Part shown: positions 36,281 to 44,133 of the stretch, one piece after another | How the letters are laid out: each line of letters begins with the position of its first letter | Numbering within the stretch: the stretch's first letter is position 1 | Assembly (NCBI RefSeq): GCF_001895205.1 | Contig: NZ_BDJF01000027.1 | Span: 434,001 to 498,000, forward strand | Direction: 5' to 3' | Length of the DNA: 64,000 bases | From: Vibrio injensis | Lineage (GTDB): Bacteria; Pseudomonadota; Gammaproteobacteria; Enterobacterales; Vibrionaceae | Notes under the pieces: generated by a model | Told to the model about the DNA's origin: nothing | Seen by the model: only the letters and a program-made list of their open reading frames with translations | Database searches by the model: none | Translations under genes and position numbers: made by a program

Positions 36281-37171
36281 TCATACTTTGAGTGATGCTA
36301 TCAAATAATCAATAAAGCACCGTACACGAGGCGGAATATTTTTTCGACTTGGGTAGAGAATATTCATCGTTGTGCTGACTTGGTAAAAATCGGGAAATAA
36401 CCGAATGAGCGATGGACCGGGGATTTTATCAATTAAAAAATGAGCGATAGGGCCAATCCCTAATCCATTTTGAATCATGGCCATAACACCTAACGGCGCA
36501 TTACTGGTGTGTTTAGGTTGTAATTTTATTTGCTGCTCCTGCCCATTATGGTTAGTTAATGTAAGAATATTATTCGGTAAATTTAGCCGAGAGAGGTAAA
36601 CCCAGTCGTGATCTTGTAAATCGTCTAGGCAAGTGATCGGCTTGGCGTTATTGAGATAATCTTGACTGGCGTAAATACCTAATTCAAAAGGAGCAATCAC
36701 TCGGCCTACCATCGACGATGACGTCAACTCACCAATTCTAATCACTAAATCGAGGTTAGATTCGACCATATCTTGCAGACCATCATCTAAGCAAAGATCA
36801 AAATTGACGTGTGGATACTGTTGATAAAAATCATTTAGTAATGGATTGATCAGGAAGGTTCCGACGTCAATCGTCGTTCCAATACGAATTGTTCCTGATA
36901 TCTCTGACGCTAAATGATTCACTGCTCCCAGTGCTTGATCAGCGATATTCAGTAAGCCACGGCTGTATTGATAAAAAGTGCTTCCCTCGGTGGTCAAACT
37001 AATTTTTCTGGTTGTTCGGTGAAGTAGCCGCACATTAAGTTTTTTTTCTAATAGCGTGACTTGTTCACTGACTTTGGATTTCCCCATGCCGAGTGACTCT
37101 CCTGCTAATGTGAAGGAACCACATTCGACCACTTTATTAAATATGGCAATACGTTTTAATTCGTTAAGCAT
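36281..37171 (-). CDS. LysR-family regulator of the isonitrile cluster
   Basis: This 296-residue regulator starts at the ATG at 37171, which has AAGGGA upstream; the longer frame to 37213 lacks a ribosome site. It has an N-terminal winged helix-turn-helix (KRIAIFNKVVECGSFTLAGE, then KVSEQVTLLEKKLNVRLLHR) and a periplasmic-binding-type effector domain, resembling the CrgA/DmlR subgroup. It is divergent from the isonitrile synthase and convergent with the monooxygenase. The shared motif lies upstream of both biosynthetic units and overlaps this gene's own promoter, so it probably controls the cluster and itself. The effector is unknown. Confidence 0.85.
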   Translation of the reverse strand: MLNELKRIAIFNKVVECGSFTLAGESLGMGKSKVSEQVTLLEKKLNVRLLHRTTRKISLTTEGSTFYQYSRGLLNIADQALGAVNHLASEISGTIRIGTTIDVGTFLINPLLNDFYQQYPHVNFDLCLDDGLQDMVESNLDLVIRIGELTSSSMVGRVIAPFELGIYASQDYLNNAKPITCLDDLQDHDWVYLSRLNLPNNILTLTNHNGQEQQIKLQPKHTSNAPLGVMAMIQNGLGIGPIAHFLIDKIPGPSLIRLFPDFYQVSTTMNILYPSRKNIPPRVRCFIDYLIASLKV

Positions 37172-37195
37172 TACTGTTCCCTTATTGGTAACTTT

Positions 37196-37221
37196 GGGTT
37201 CTATTTTTGTCATCTAGTCAA
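37196..37221 (+). promoter_or_regulatory. Shared motif between LysR gene and isonitrile synthase
   Basis: This is the partner of the 33724-33749 motif, with 22 of 26 identical bases in the same orientation. TTGTCATCTA within it (37208) is repeated 21 bases further on (37229), two helical turns apart. Confidence 0.65.
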
Positions 37222-37228
37222 ACTGCGT

Positions 37229-37247
37229 TGTCATCTAAATAATGACA
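37229..37247. promoter_or_regulatory. LysR-type operator TGTCAT-N7-ATGACA
   Basis: This perfect 6-base dyad with a 7-base spacer fits the T-N11-A rule of LysR operators. It lies about 160 bases before the isonitrile synthase ATG. No other gene or clear element is visible in 37248-37403. Confidence 0.6.
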
Positions 37248-37403
37248 CAGTCGATTAGAGAGAATTTGAATGCTTTGGTTTCGATTTAATAATAATTAAA
37301 TTCTTAAACCCCATTTTCATGGGAGCGGTTCCATTTTATGGGTTGACAATAACCTAAATTGTCATCGTTTATTCAGTATTATGAAAATAATTAAGGGCTG
37401 GTT

Positions 37404-39230
37404 ATGCTTGATGTTTACCGAGAAACAGAGATAGATAAAATTACGTTTATTTTACTTGACCAAATTATTGCGCAATGTGATGCATCGTATCAAGGGATTG
37501 CCACACTAAAACAGCAACTGCGTGATTCGATAAGAGAACAGAAAAAAATCAAATTACTATTACCTGCATTCCCATGTAAAACCAATAATTTAGATAAAGT
37601 GATCAGCCATGAGCCTGATATAGGTGAATATCTAGTGTTAAGACGCTTTTTACAGTGTCTTCGTGATATTGAAGCGGTTTATTCTCCAGGGGTCGTCTTA
37701 TATATTTTTTCAGACTACCATACATTCTCAGATTATATTGCCGTTGATTTGTCTCATCATTATGCGTATTCTGATGGACTAAAAGAAATGCTTGTCAATA
37801 TGCATGCTGAAGATTTAATAAAAATAATTAATTTTGAAGATTTTAAAGAGTTTGATCATCTTTGTGATACCGAGTATTTTTCTGGATTACGTAATATGTT
37901 TTCAGAGCCAGGCTATGCGGAAAATTTCACTGAGTTAAAACTTAGGAATAATAAAATGAATCAAACCTATCTAGGTTTGAAAAAATTCATGAATCAAGAT
38001 CAAAAATATGTATTGTCAACGCTTTCTTACAAAGAGCGTCGTCGTCGTTTAGCTGAAATTGCTAAAGGAATGATGATACAAGGGAAAGCTCTAGATAACT
38101 TTCTAAAACAAAAGTTTTCCGATTCGATTCGTTTGAGTATTCATGAGCATCCAATGAATGGAAAAAAGTATTCACTATATTTGTTTGCAGAGCGACAATT
38201 TAAAACACCTTGGCATAGCACAGTACTTTTTGATGCAAGCCAAGGTAAAGTGATGATTGACACTAAAGAAAATCATCTCAAGCGTACAGGCATTATTTTA
38301 CCTATTTTCTATAAGGGTAAAACATGGTGTTATTTACAATTAACTTGCGTTGATCAATCAATGAGTCACGTTGTCAGCCAAATTCGAGCAGAGTTACATC
38401 ATGAAAAAGCAGGTTTACGTTTAATCAGTCCTACACCTTCTTTATCGGCGTCTGTCTTGAACATTAATGAATTGAGCCAACTAGTTAAAGAGTTTGGTTC
38501 GGTGTTATTGCATGGTTTTGCGCCTTTTCATCATCCAGATGATTTTTCGACTTGGTATCTGCAACATCGTTCTGCTGTCATTTTGGATAATGATCGCGTT
38601 GTGGAAAAATTGTCCGGTGATGCGCTACAGCAATCTATTGGTTGGCAATTCGCTACTTTATCCGATGTGATGGCTAATCGAACTTATCGATACGATTACG
38701 AAGATATTACTCCTCATGAATATGCTCTGTATTGCGCTTATTCAGAAACGCCTGTCCATGTGACTACGATAGATGCTGGATTAGCGCCGTTAACCTTACG
38801 TGGTCAAGAACGTGAGCAACTACGAAAGAGCATGTTGTATCCAATAAAGCATCACCAAGACTACGCTGAGCAGGAATTACCGCCATTGATTCGTTATTGC
38901 CAAGTATCTCGGCAAGATATTTTGCGCTGGCAGGGTCACTCACGTGGTCAACATTCAACAATACGCTTACCGCAAGTGGATGGGCGATCAAGTGGAGAGC
39001 CGATTGAACAGCGTATTGACCATTTATGCACAGAGCCGTCCCTTTGCTTTGAAAATACTTTGGTGGCAGGGGATATTCTTTTCGTAAATAACTTAACGAC
39101 ACTGCAAGCGAGTCATTCGTTATCACCGAGTAATCAATGTTGGCGTATTCAATTGCAGCCACCATCGATCAACTCACCATGGCAGCCACACAACCGTATG
39201 ATGCCAAAGGCCGTCAGTGAAGTAGTGTGA
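37404..39230 (+). CDS. PvcA-like isonitrile synthase fused to a degenerate TauD/PvcB-like domain
   Basis: Residues 1 to about 335 resemble the DIT1/PvcA isonitrile (isocyanide) synthases, which convert the amine of tyrosine or tryptophan to an isonitrile using ribulose 5-phosphate carbon. Visible marks are LLLPAFPCKT, VVLYIFSDYHTFSDY, YKERRRRLAE and LSIHEHP. From about 345 to 600 a TauD/PvcB-like domain follows (VLLHGFAPFHHPDDF, LVAGDILFVNN, CWRIQL). Aligned with the separate PvcB-like protein, the first iron His is Arg429 and the distal His is Gln568; only Asp431 and the 2-oxoglutarate Arg581 remain, so the fused domain is probably not an active dioxygenase. AAGGG lies six bases before the ATG. 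It is transcribed divergently from the LysR gene. Substrate and product are inferred from the family. Confidence 0.78.
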   Translation: MLDVYRETEIDKITFILLDQIIAQCDASYQGIATLKQQLRDSIREQKKIKLLLPAFPCKTNNLDKVISHEPDIGEYLVLRRFLQCLRDIEAVYSPGVVLYIFSDYHTFSDYIAVDLSHHYAYSDGLKEMLVNMHAEDLIKIINFEDFKEFDHLCDTEYFSGLRNMFSEPGYAENFTELKLRNNKMNQTYLGLKKFMNQDQKYVLSTLSYKERRRRLAEIAKGMMIQGKALDNFLKQKFSDSIRLSIHEHPMNGKKYSLYLFAERQFKTPWHSTVLFDASQGKVMIDTKENHLKRTGIILPIFYKGKTWCYLQLTCVDQSMSHVVSQIRAELHHEKAGLRLISPTPSLSASVLNINELSQLVKEFGSVLLHGFAPFHHPDDFSTWYLQHRSAVILDNDRVVEKLSGDALQQSIGWQFATLSDVMANRTYRYDYEDITPHEYALYCAYSETPVHVTTIDAGLAPLTLRGQEREQLRKSMLYPIKHHQDYAEQELPPLIRYCQVSRQDILRWQGHSRGQHSTIRLPQVDGRSSGEPIEQRIDHLCTEPSLCFENTLVAGDILFVNNLTTLQASHSLSPSNQCWRIQLQPPSINSPWQPHNRMMPKAVSEVV

Positions 39231-39250
39231 AGATAAATTGATGTATGGAT

Positions 39251-39286
39251 AAAAGGCACAGCAGCTTATCACACTGGGTGCCTTTT
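39251..39286. terminator. Bidirectional terminator after the isonitrile synthase
   Basis: The 9-bp stem AAAAGGCAC / GTGCCTTTT spans an 18-base loop, with T-rich tails on both sides, between the convergent synthase and bicarbonate transporter genes. Confidence 0.65.
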
Positions 39287-39375
39287 CTGATTTGTTTTAC
39301 CCGTGATATAGAAGAGGCAGGTATTTATCTCTTGGGTGTAGATGATACCTATGGTCTCGAACCGATGAACGGTAT

Positions 39376-40305
39376 TTAACTAACAGCCTGACCAAGAGCA
39401 ATAAAAAATGGCACGTTAAATAGGACATTGAAAGGAAAAGTAATGCCTAATGCCGCGGTGATCGACATCCCTGCATTGGCTTCGGGCAGGCTCTCTTTCA
39501 TCGCGGCCGGGACAGCAATATACGATGCGCTAGCTCCAAGTACCGCCATTAGCGTGATGCCGCCAGCGCTAAACCCAAGTAGAATGCCGAGCCCTGTGCC
39601 TGCTAACCCGCCAATCATCGGCATCAAAATAGCAAAGCTGATTAAAAACAGGCTGTTATCTCTAAGCGTTGCTAGTTGCTGGCCAGCAATTAAGCCCATT
39701 TTCAGAAGAAATAACGCTAAAATAGCCGAGAAAAGGTCAATAAACAGTGGCGAAAGCTTGTATACGGTATCGCCACCTACATAACCAATCACTAAACTGC
39801 CGATCATCAATAGCAGGCTTGGATTGGCGAGGAGTTCTTTTTTAAGAAAGTGACGATTAATCAGCGATACACTGCCTTTGGCGAGAATTAAACCAACGAT
39901 GATCGCTGGCATCTCCAATAACACGACAAACAGAGGGAAATAAGCTTCATATGGGATCTGCTTGGCTTCAAGTAGAGCAACCGCGACGGCATAAGTAGCG
40001 ACACTGACCGAGCCATAGTGAGCAGCAATGGCACCGGCATTAATCTTATCTAACTGACCAAAATATCTCAGCAGTGGGTAAGCAATCAGAGGTAGCAACA
40101 AACCGAATGCCACCACAATCAAAGCCATCACGACTAAGCTGGCCGCGATATGTGCTTGTAAAGCAATACCGCCTTTAAGGCCTATCGCAATCATCAGTAT
40201 CAGACTGAGGGTTTTATACAGGTTATCTGGGAAAGGAATTTTTGCGCCCAGTAGCTGGCAGACAATACCTAGGATAAAAAAAGCAATTACCGCATCAAGC
40301 ACCAT
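39376..40305 (-). CDS. SbtA-like sodium-dependent bicarbonate transporter
   Basis: This 309-residue protein of about ten hydrophobic helices belongs to the SbtA-type (Sbt_1) permeases. Visible parts are LDAVIAFFILGIVCQLLGAK at the N-terminus, GLKGGIAL, AHYGSVSVATYAVAVALLE and LGASASYIAVPAAM, the last shared with SbtA. It probably imports bicarbonate with sodium for anaplerotic carboxylation. Cyanobacterial SbtA is paired with the PII-like SbtB; here the partner is instead a small membrane protein whose frame overlaps this ATG by 11 bases. Confidence 0.8.
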   Translation of the reverse strand: MVLDAVIAFFILGIVCQLLGAKIPFPDNLYKTLSLILMIAIGLKGGIALQAHIAASLVVMALIVVAFGLLLPLIAYPLLRYFGQLDKINAGAIAAHYGSVSVATYAVAVALLEAKQIPYEAYFPLFVVLLEMPAIIVGLILAKGSVSLINRHFLKKELLANPSLLLMIGSLVIGYVGGDTVYKLSPLFIDLFSAILALFLLKMGLIAGQQLATLRDNSLFLISFAILMPMIGGLAGTGLGILLGFSAGGITLMAVLGASASYIAVPAAMKESLPEANAGMSITAALGITFPFNVLFNVPFFIALGQAVS

Positions 40306-40525
40306 GTTTAGTGCTCTCCTTGCTTGTTAAGTTGATGGTGTGCATTTTTGTTTTGCCAGAACGATTAAACGCTGTTTTAACCCCTTGGAATGCCGTATAA
40401 CTTGCTAGCAAAGTAGCACAAACAAGAAAACTAAACGCGTTATGTCCGATGGACAAACCTAAATAGTAGAAGGTTACTAGCATCATCACTGTGGTCATTG
40501 GCAGTGCCATTGTACGAAATCTCAT
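40295..40525 (-). CDS. Small two-helix membrane protein upstream of the SbtA-like gene
   Basis: I do not recognise this 76-residue protein. The ATG at 40525 has AGGAG six bases upstream and is preferred over 40552. It has two hydrophobic segments (about residues 8-26 and 32-48) and a polar basic C-terminal tail with RSGKTKMHTINLTSKE. It overlaps the transporter gene by 11 bases, so it is translationally coupled and may be an accessory subunit or regulator. It is not similar to SbtB, which is a soluble PII-like protein. Confidence 0.6.
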   Translation of the reverse strand: MRFRTMALPMTTVMMLVTFYYLGLSIGHNAFSFLVCATLLASYTAFQGVKTAFNRSGKTKMHTINLTSKESTKHGA

Positions 40526-40600
40526 CACACTCTCCTGCAAATTTTTCAGCATGTTAGGCGGTTTTAATAATAGATAAAAATAGATAATTACTAACTTTTA

Positions 40601-40618
40601 TATAGATAATGATCTATA
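40601..40618. promoter_or_regulatory. LysR-type operator in the bicarbonate transporter promoter
   Basis: TATAGAT / ATCTATA arms flank AATG as a perfect 7-base dyad between the divergent small membrane protein / SbtA operon and the LysR gene. It contains a T-N11-A core and is the expected autoregulatory site. Confidence 0.6.
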
Positions 40619-40649
40619 TTGTCTCAGTGAACTTGCTTGGAGGTGAGCA

Positions 40650-41585
40650 GTGGCATCGAGATTACACGCCCATATTGGCACGTTTCGCCAGCTAGAGATC
40701 TTATTAGCGGTTTATCATGGCGGAAGTATTACGGCTGCGGCAGACAGCTTGTTTTTAACTCAACCTACGGTTTCTATGCAGTTAAAAAAATTGACTGAGG
40801 CGATAGGCTTACCGCTTTATCAACAAGTTGGTAGAACACTTCGTTTTACCGATGCTGGATTAGCCACGGTAGAAACGGCGAAAAAAGTTCTCCAAAACTG
40901 TGAAGAATTGGACATGCGTCTGTCGCGTTTAAAAGGCCTTGAGGCGGGAACGCTCAAATTAGCGGTGGTCACCACGGCAAAGTATTTTATTCCTCATTTA
41001 CTTGGCCCTTTTTGTCAGCGCTACCCCGGCATAGATATTCAGTTGACGATTGCCAACCGGCAGCAAGTGATGGAGCGCTGTGAGAATGGTGCCGATGATT
41101 TTTATGTGTTTAGTCATTTACCCGAAGGGTTAGAGCTGGACGTGATTGAATTTATGGCCAATGATTTGGTGGCGATTGCCGCGGCGAGCCACCCTTTCAC
41201 ACAGCAAGAGAGCGTGTCATTAGCCGAGTTTTGTCAGGAAGATTTTTTGATCCGCGAAGTGGGTTCGGGAACCCGCTATGCAACGGAAGCTTTCTTTAAG
41301 AAACAACCTTATCAGCCTAATATTAAAATGACGATTGCCAGTAATGAGGCGATTATTCATTCTGTATTGGCTCGCTTGGGGGTCTCTATTTTATCTGCTC
41401 ATACCTTGGCGTTTGGTAATATATACGGTGTTCAAGTGATTAATGTTGAGTCGTTACCGATCAAAACCAGATGGTCATTCTCGTGGACTCGGCAGCGCGC
41501 TTTATCGCCGATAGCCGAGGTTTTTCTCAATTATGTACAAACAGAAGGGCGTGAAATCATTCAGCAAACGGTGCAATTGTCATAG
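40650..41585 (+). CDS. CbbR-like LysR-family regulator
   Basis: This 311-residue LysR protein opens with ATFRQLEILLAV-like TFRQLEILLAVYHGGSITAAA and the recognition helix QPTVSMQLKKLTEAIGLPL, both typical of the CbbR subgroup. CbbR proteins respond to carbon status and activate carbon-fixation genes. Being divergent from an SbtA-like transporter, this one probably controls bicarbonate uptake. A GGAGG lies before its GTG/ATG region, and the operator dyad sits between the two units. Confidence 0.85.
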   Translation: MASRLHAHIGTFRQLEILLAVYHGGSITAAADSLFLTQPTVSMQLKKLTEAIGLPLYQQVGRTLRFTDAGLATVETAKKVLQNCEELDMRLSRLKGLEAGTLKLAVVTTAKYFIPHLLGPFCQRYPGIDIQLTIANRQQVMERCENGADDFYVFSHLPEGLELDVIEFMANDLVAIAAASHPFTQQESVSLAEFCQEDFLIREVGSGTRYATEAFFKKQPYQPNIKMTIASNEAIIHSVLARLGVSILSAHTLAFGNIYGVQVINVESLPIKTRWSFSWTRQRALSPIAEVFLNYVQTEGREIIQQTVQLS

Positions 41586-41654
41586 CGAGTCAGTTGCTTA
41601 TGCAAAGCGCCAAGCCTGTATTGGCAGTCATGATGATTAATAGGGAATATAAAT

Positions 41655-42338
41655 ATGAAAAAGTGGTTATTACTGATCACGATTGCGATATTGGGCGTGG
41701 CATTTTTTGCACTCGATCTCAATCAGTTGCTGACTTTAGACGGCGTTCAGCGTCATTTAGCCCAGTTTGAACAGTGGCGTAGTGATGCGCCTTTGCTGGT
41801 GGTGGCGTTGTTTTTTACTGTTTATGTCCTTGTTACGGCATTATCCCTACCAGGGGCGGCGGTGATGACCCTCGCCGCTGGGGCGTTATTTGGTTTATGG
41901 TGGGGAACACTGATCGTTTCTTTTGCCAGCACCATCGGTGCTACTTGTGCTTTTTTAGTTGCGCGCTATTTATTGAAAGAAACGGTGCAACGGCGTTTTG
42001 GTGAGCGCTTGCAAGCGCTCAATGATGGGGTAGAAAAAGACGGAGCCTTTTATTTATTTACCCTACGACTGGTGCCTCTATTTCCCTTTTTTCTGATCAA
42101 TATTTTAATGGGCTTAACTACGCTTCGCGCGGTGACCTTTTACTGGGTCAGTCAAGTGGGCATGTTGGCCGGAACTCTGGTTTACGTTAACGCTGGTACT
42201 CAACTAGCCCAACTAGACAGCCTTAGGGGGATTTTATCGCCAGCGATTTTATTCTCGTTCGCGTTATTAGGGATATTCCCTTTGCTGGCGAAAAAAGTGG
42301 TCGAGAAAATCAATCAACGCCGGCGAGTCAGTGAATAG
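41655..42338 (+). CDS. TVP38/TMEM64 (DedA-like, SNARE-associated) membrane protein
   Basis: The 227-residue protein has five or six hydrophobic segments. The family core is LPGAAVMTLAAGALFGLWWG, followed by STIGATCAFLVARYLL and the FTLRLVPLFPFFLINILMG segment. Members help move undecaprenyl phosphate or phospholipids across membranes, or affect envelope homeostasis, but no exact role can be given. It is read on its own downstream of the LysR gene, with GGGAATATAA before the ATG. Confidence 0.82.
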   Translation: MKKWLLLITIAILGVAFFALDLNQLLTLDGVQRHLAQFEQWRSDAPLLVVALFFTVYVLVTALSLPGAAVMTLAAGALFGLWWGTLIVSFASTIGATCAFLVARYLLKETVQRRFGERLQALNDGVEKDGAFYLFTLRLVPLFPFFLINILMGLTTLRAVTFYWVSQVGMLAGTLVYVNAGTQLAQLDSLRGILSPAILFSFALLGIFPLLAKKVVEKINQRRRVSE

Positions 42339-42375
42339 TGTTTATCGTTACCCTGAAAGCGCATCGGATATTAAG

Positions 42376-42786
42376 TTAACGACGGCTTTGGCGACTGCGT
42401 GCCGCTCTTTCTTTATGAGCGGAAGCGGCTTTAGCTTGTGATTTCAAAATCGAGTCTACGGTTAATTCCATCGGCTCTTTGGGCTGTAAGCCATGAGGGA
42501 AGGTGCGTGCGCGTGGTGGAATATTAAACTCTTCACTGGAAGCGCGAGGCATACGTTTAAAACGATACAGATAAAAGTTTTCTAGCTTTTCTCGTGCCCA
42601 ATCGGTTTTATTTAAATATTTGACACTACTGGCAATTGACGGATTGGTATGGAAGCAGTTAAAGCGCATCGCCGTATCTAAAATATCCCAGCCGTAAAAA
42701 TCCACCAGCTCTTGTAGTAAGGTTTCTAACTTAAGGCCGTGTAATGGGTTGTTTTTTTGTAGTTCGATTCTTTCTTGATCAGTCAT
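42376..42786 (-). CDS. VF530-type DUF2132 DNA-binding-like protein
   Basis: This small protein of 136 residues has the DUF2132 core: NNPLHGLKLETLLQELVDFYGW, then INCF-like RFNCFHTNPSIASSVKYLNK and WAREKLENFYLYRFK. The structure-defined family member VF530 from Vibrio fischeri has a DNA-binding-like fold. The basic C-terminal tail (AHKERAARSRQSRR) would fit nucleic-acid binding. The function is unknown. Confidence 0.8.
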   Translation of the reverse strand: MTDQERIELQKNNPLHGLKLETLLQELVDFYGWDILDTAMRFNCFHTNPSIASSVKYLNKTDWAREKLENFYLYRFKRMPRASSEEFNIPPRARTFPHGLQPKEPMELTVDSILKSQAKAASAHKERAARSRQSRR

Positions 42787-42945
42787 GATAACCGGCTCCT
42801 AAGGGTAAACGGTAGATAGGGTAGGTATAGCAGGATTTGGCAGATATGAGTAATGTACTTGTTCATCCTTGCAGAGGGGGCGGATTCTAGCAGAGTTGAT
42901 CGTACTTCCCTATGATTATCTCTATTCGGTTAACACTTATTCTTT

Positions 42946-43030
42946 ACGACTTGAAGTTGCAGCGCTGTCAGTTCAGCTCGTTTTAATATGCAGGCTGATC
43001 GAGAGTCGCTTATCTGCAACTCCAAGTCGT
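42946..43030. repeat. 85-bp element with 17-bp terminal inverted repeats
   Basis: The left end ACGACTTGAAGTTGCAG (42946-42962) and the right end CTGCAACTCCAAGTCGT (43014-43030) are inverted copies with one mismatch. A smaller GCTCG / CGAG dyad lies inside. It sits between the DUF2132 and nucleoside hydrolase genes and has the form of a non-coding mobile miniature element or repeat hairpin. Confidence 0.6.
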
Positions 43031-43046
43031 TTGGGTATCACATCAT

Positions 43047-44000
43047 TTAGGAAGCGGATGAATGAGTGGTAAAATAGTGCAAACGTTCAACCAATAAATC
43101 GACAAATCCCTGCCGATCAACATCAAATAACACGGTCGCATTGGCGGGCTGATTCGTTAGTTGATAACGATCAACCACGGTCATGCCTTGCGTATACTCA
43201 CCTTGAGTTTCAATACCGACCCAGCATGTTTGAGCTTTAAACAGTTCAGGGGCCAATAACCAAGCGATGGTACATGGGTCATGCAACGGTGCGCCTGCTA
43301 GCCCCCATTTTGGGTCACGATGGTAAATCATAAAGAAGTCGAGCAATTCGGCCACGACACCAGCAATCGGGTTATCAATTTTCCGAATACGTTCGATGTC
43401 CTCATCCATGATTTGCGCCCGATGGGTGACATCGAGTCCGCACATGGTGATCGGAATACCGGATTGAAAAACCACTTTCGCCGCTTCCGGGTCGACATAA
43501 ATATTAAATTCTGCTGTCGGAGACCAGTTTCCGGTTTCAGCGCCGCCGCCCATTAGGACAATTTCTTGAATTTTCGGTATTAACTCACGATGTGTAGCCA
43601 GCAGTAGGGCAATATTCGTCAGTGGACCCGTTGGCACCAGAGTAACGGGTTGTTCACTTTGTCTAAGGATGTTAGCCATTAGCTCAACGGCGTGCTCCGT
43701 TTGAGGAGCAAAACTGGGGTCAGGTAAGGTTGGGCCATCCAGCCCCGTCTCGCCATGAACATTATCAGCAATGATCAACTCGCGCATTAAGGGTTTTAGT
43801 GCTCCACCAGCCACTGGAATATCACTTCTACCCAGTAAGGTAAGAATACGTAAAGCATTATTTAAGGTTTTCTCAGGGGTTTGGTTACCGGCACTGGTGG
43901 TCACTGCTTTGATTGCTAACGATGGGGAAGCGCAAGCTAGAATTAACGCAATGGCATCATCATGGCCGGGGTCGCAATCTAAAATAATTGGACGTGTCAT
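43047..44000 (-). CDS. Ribonucleoside hydrolase (RihA-like)
   Basis: This inosine-uridine nucleoside hydrolase is 317 residues long from the ATG at 44000 (GGAG upstream); the frame extending to 44057 is not needed. The calcium-binding DCDPGHDDA motif is at residues 8-16, with [13 protein letters not shown] and the [16 protein letters not shown] region following. It cleaves the N-glycosidic bond of nucleosides to base plus ribose, probably preferring pyrimidines as RihA does. The adjacent Crp/Fnr regulator recalls the E. coli rihB-yeiL pairing. Confidence 0.88.
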   Translation of the reverse strand: MTRPIILDCDPGHDDAIALILACASPSLAIKAVTTSAGNQTPEKTLNNALRILTLLGRSDIPVAGGALKPLMRELIIADNVHGETGLDGPTLPDPSFAPQTEHAVELMANILRQSEQPVTLVPTGPLTNIALLLATHRELIPKIQEIVLMGGGAETGNWSPTAEFNIYVDPEAAKVVFQSGIPITMCGLDVTHRAQIMDEDIERIRKIDNPIAGVVAELLDFFMIYHRDPKWGLAGAPLHDPCTIAWLLAPELFKAQTCWVGIETQGEYTQGMTVVDRYQLTNQPANATVLFDVDRQGFVDLLVERLHYFTTHSSAS

Positions 44001-44055
44001 AAAAAGGGGTACTCCGTTTGTTTTTAGATGGCAGTGTATCGATTTTGCCAACCAC

Positions 44056-44122
44056 AAAGTGTGATTGTATCGCTGAAACGAAGAAACCTAATGCAAACGA
44101 AAACCCTAAAGTGTGATGGTAT
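44056..44122. promoter_or_regulatory. Direct repeats upstream of the nucleoside hydrolase
   Basis: AAAGTGTGATTGTAT (44056-44070) and AAAGTGTGATGGTAT (44108-44122) differ at one base and start exactly 52 bases apart, about five helical turns. They lie 56-122 bases upstream of the nucleoside hydrolase start and are candidate sites for the neighbouring Crp/Fnr-type regulator. Confidence 0.45.
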
Positions 44123-44133
44123 ATAAAATTAAG

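Noticed and set aside
36281-37171. LysR gene as the siderophore regulator VabR
   Set aside because: It lies inside the isonitrile block, and its candidate operators are found at the isonitrile genes, not at the vab promoters.
39376-40552. SbtB-type PII partner for the bicarbonate transporter
   Set aside because: The coupled small protein has two membrane helices and no PII-like sequence.
42869-43072. Small open frame between the DUF2132 and nucleoside hydrolase genes
   Set aside because: It is carried by the inverted-repeat element and overlaps the end of the hydrolase gene antisense.
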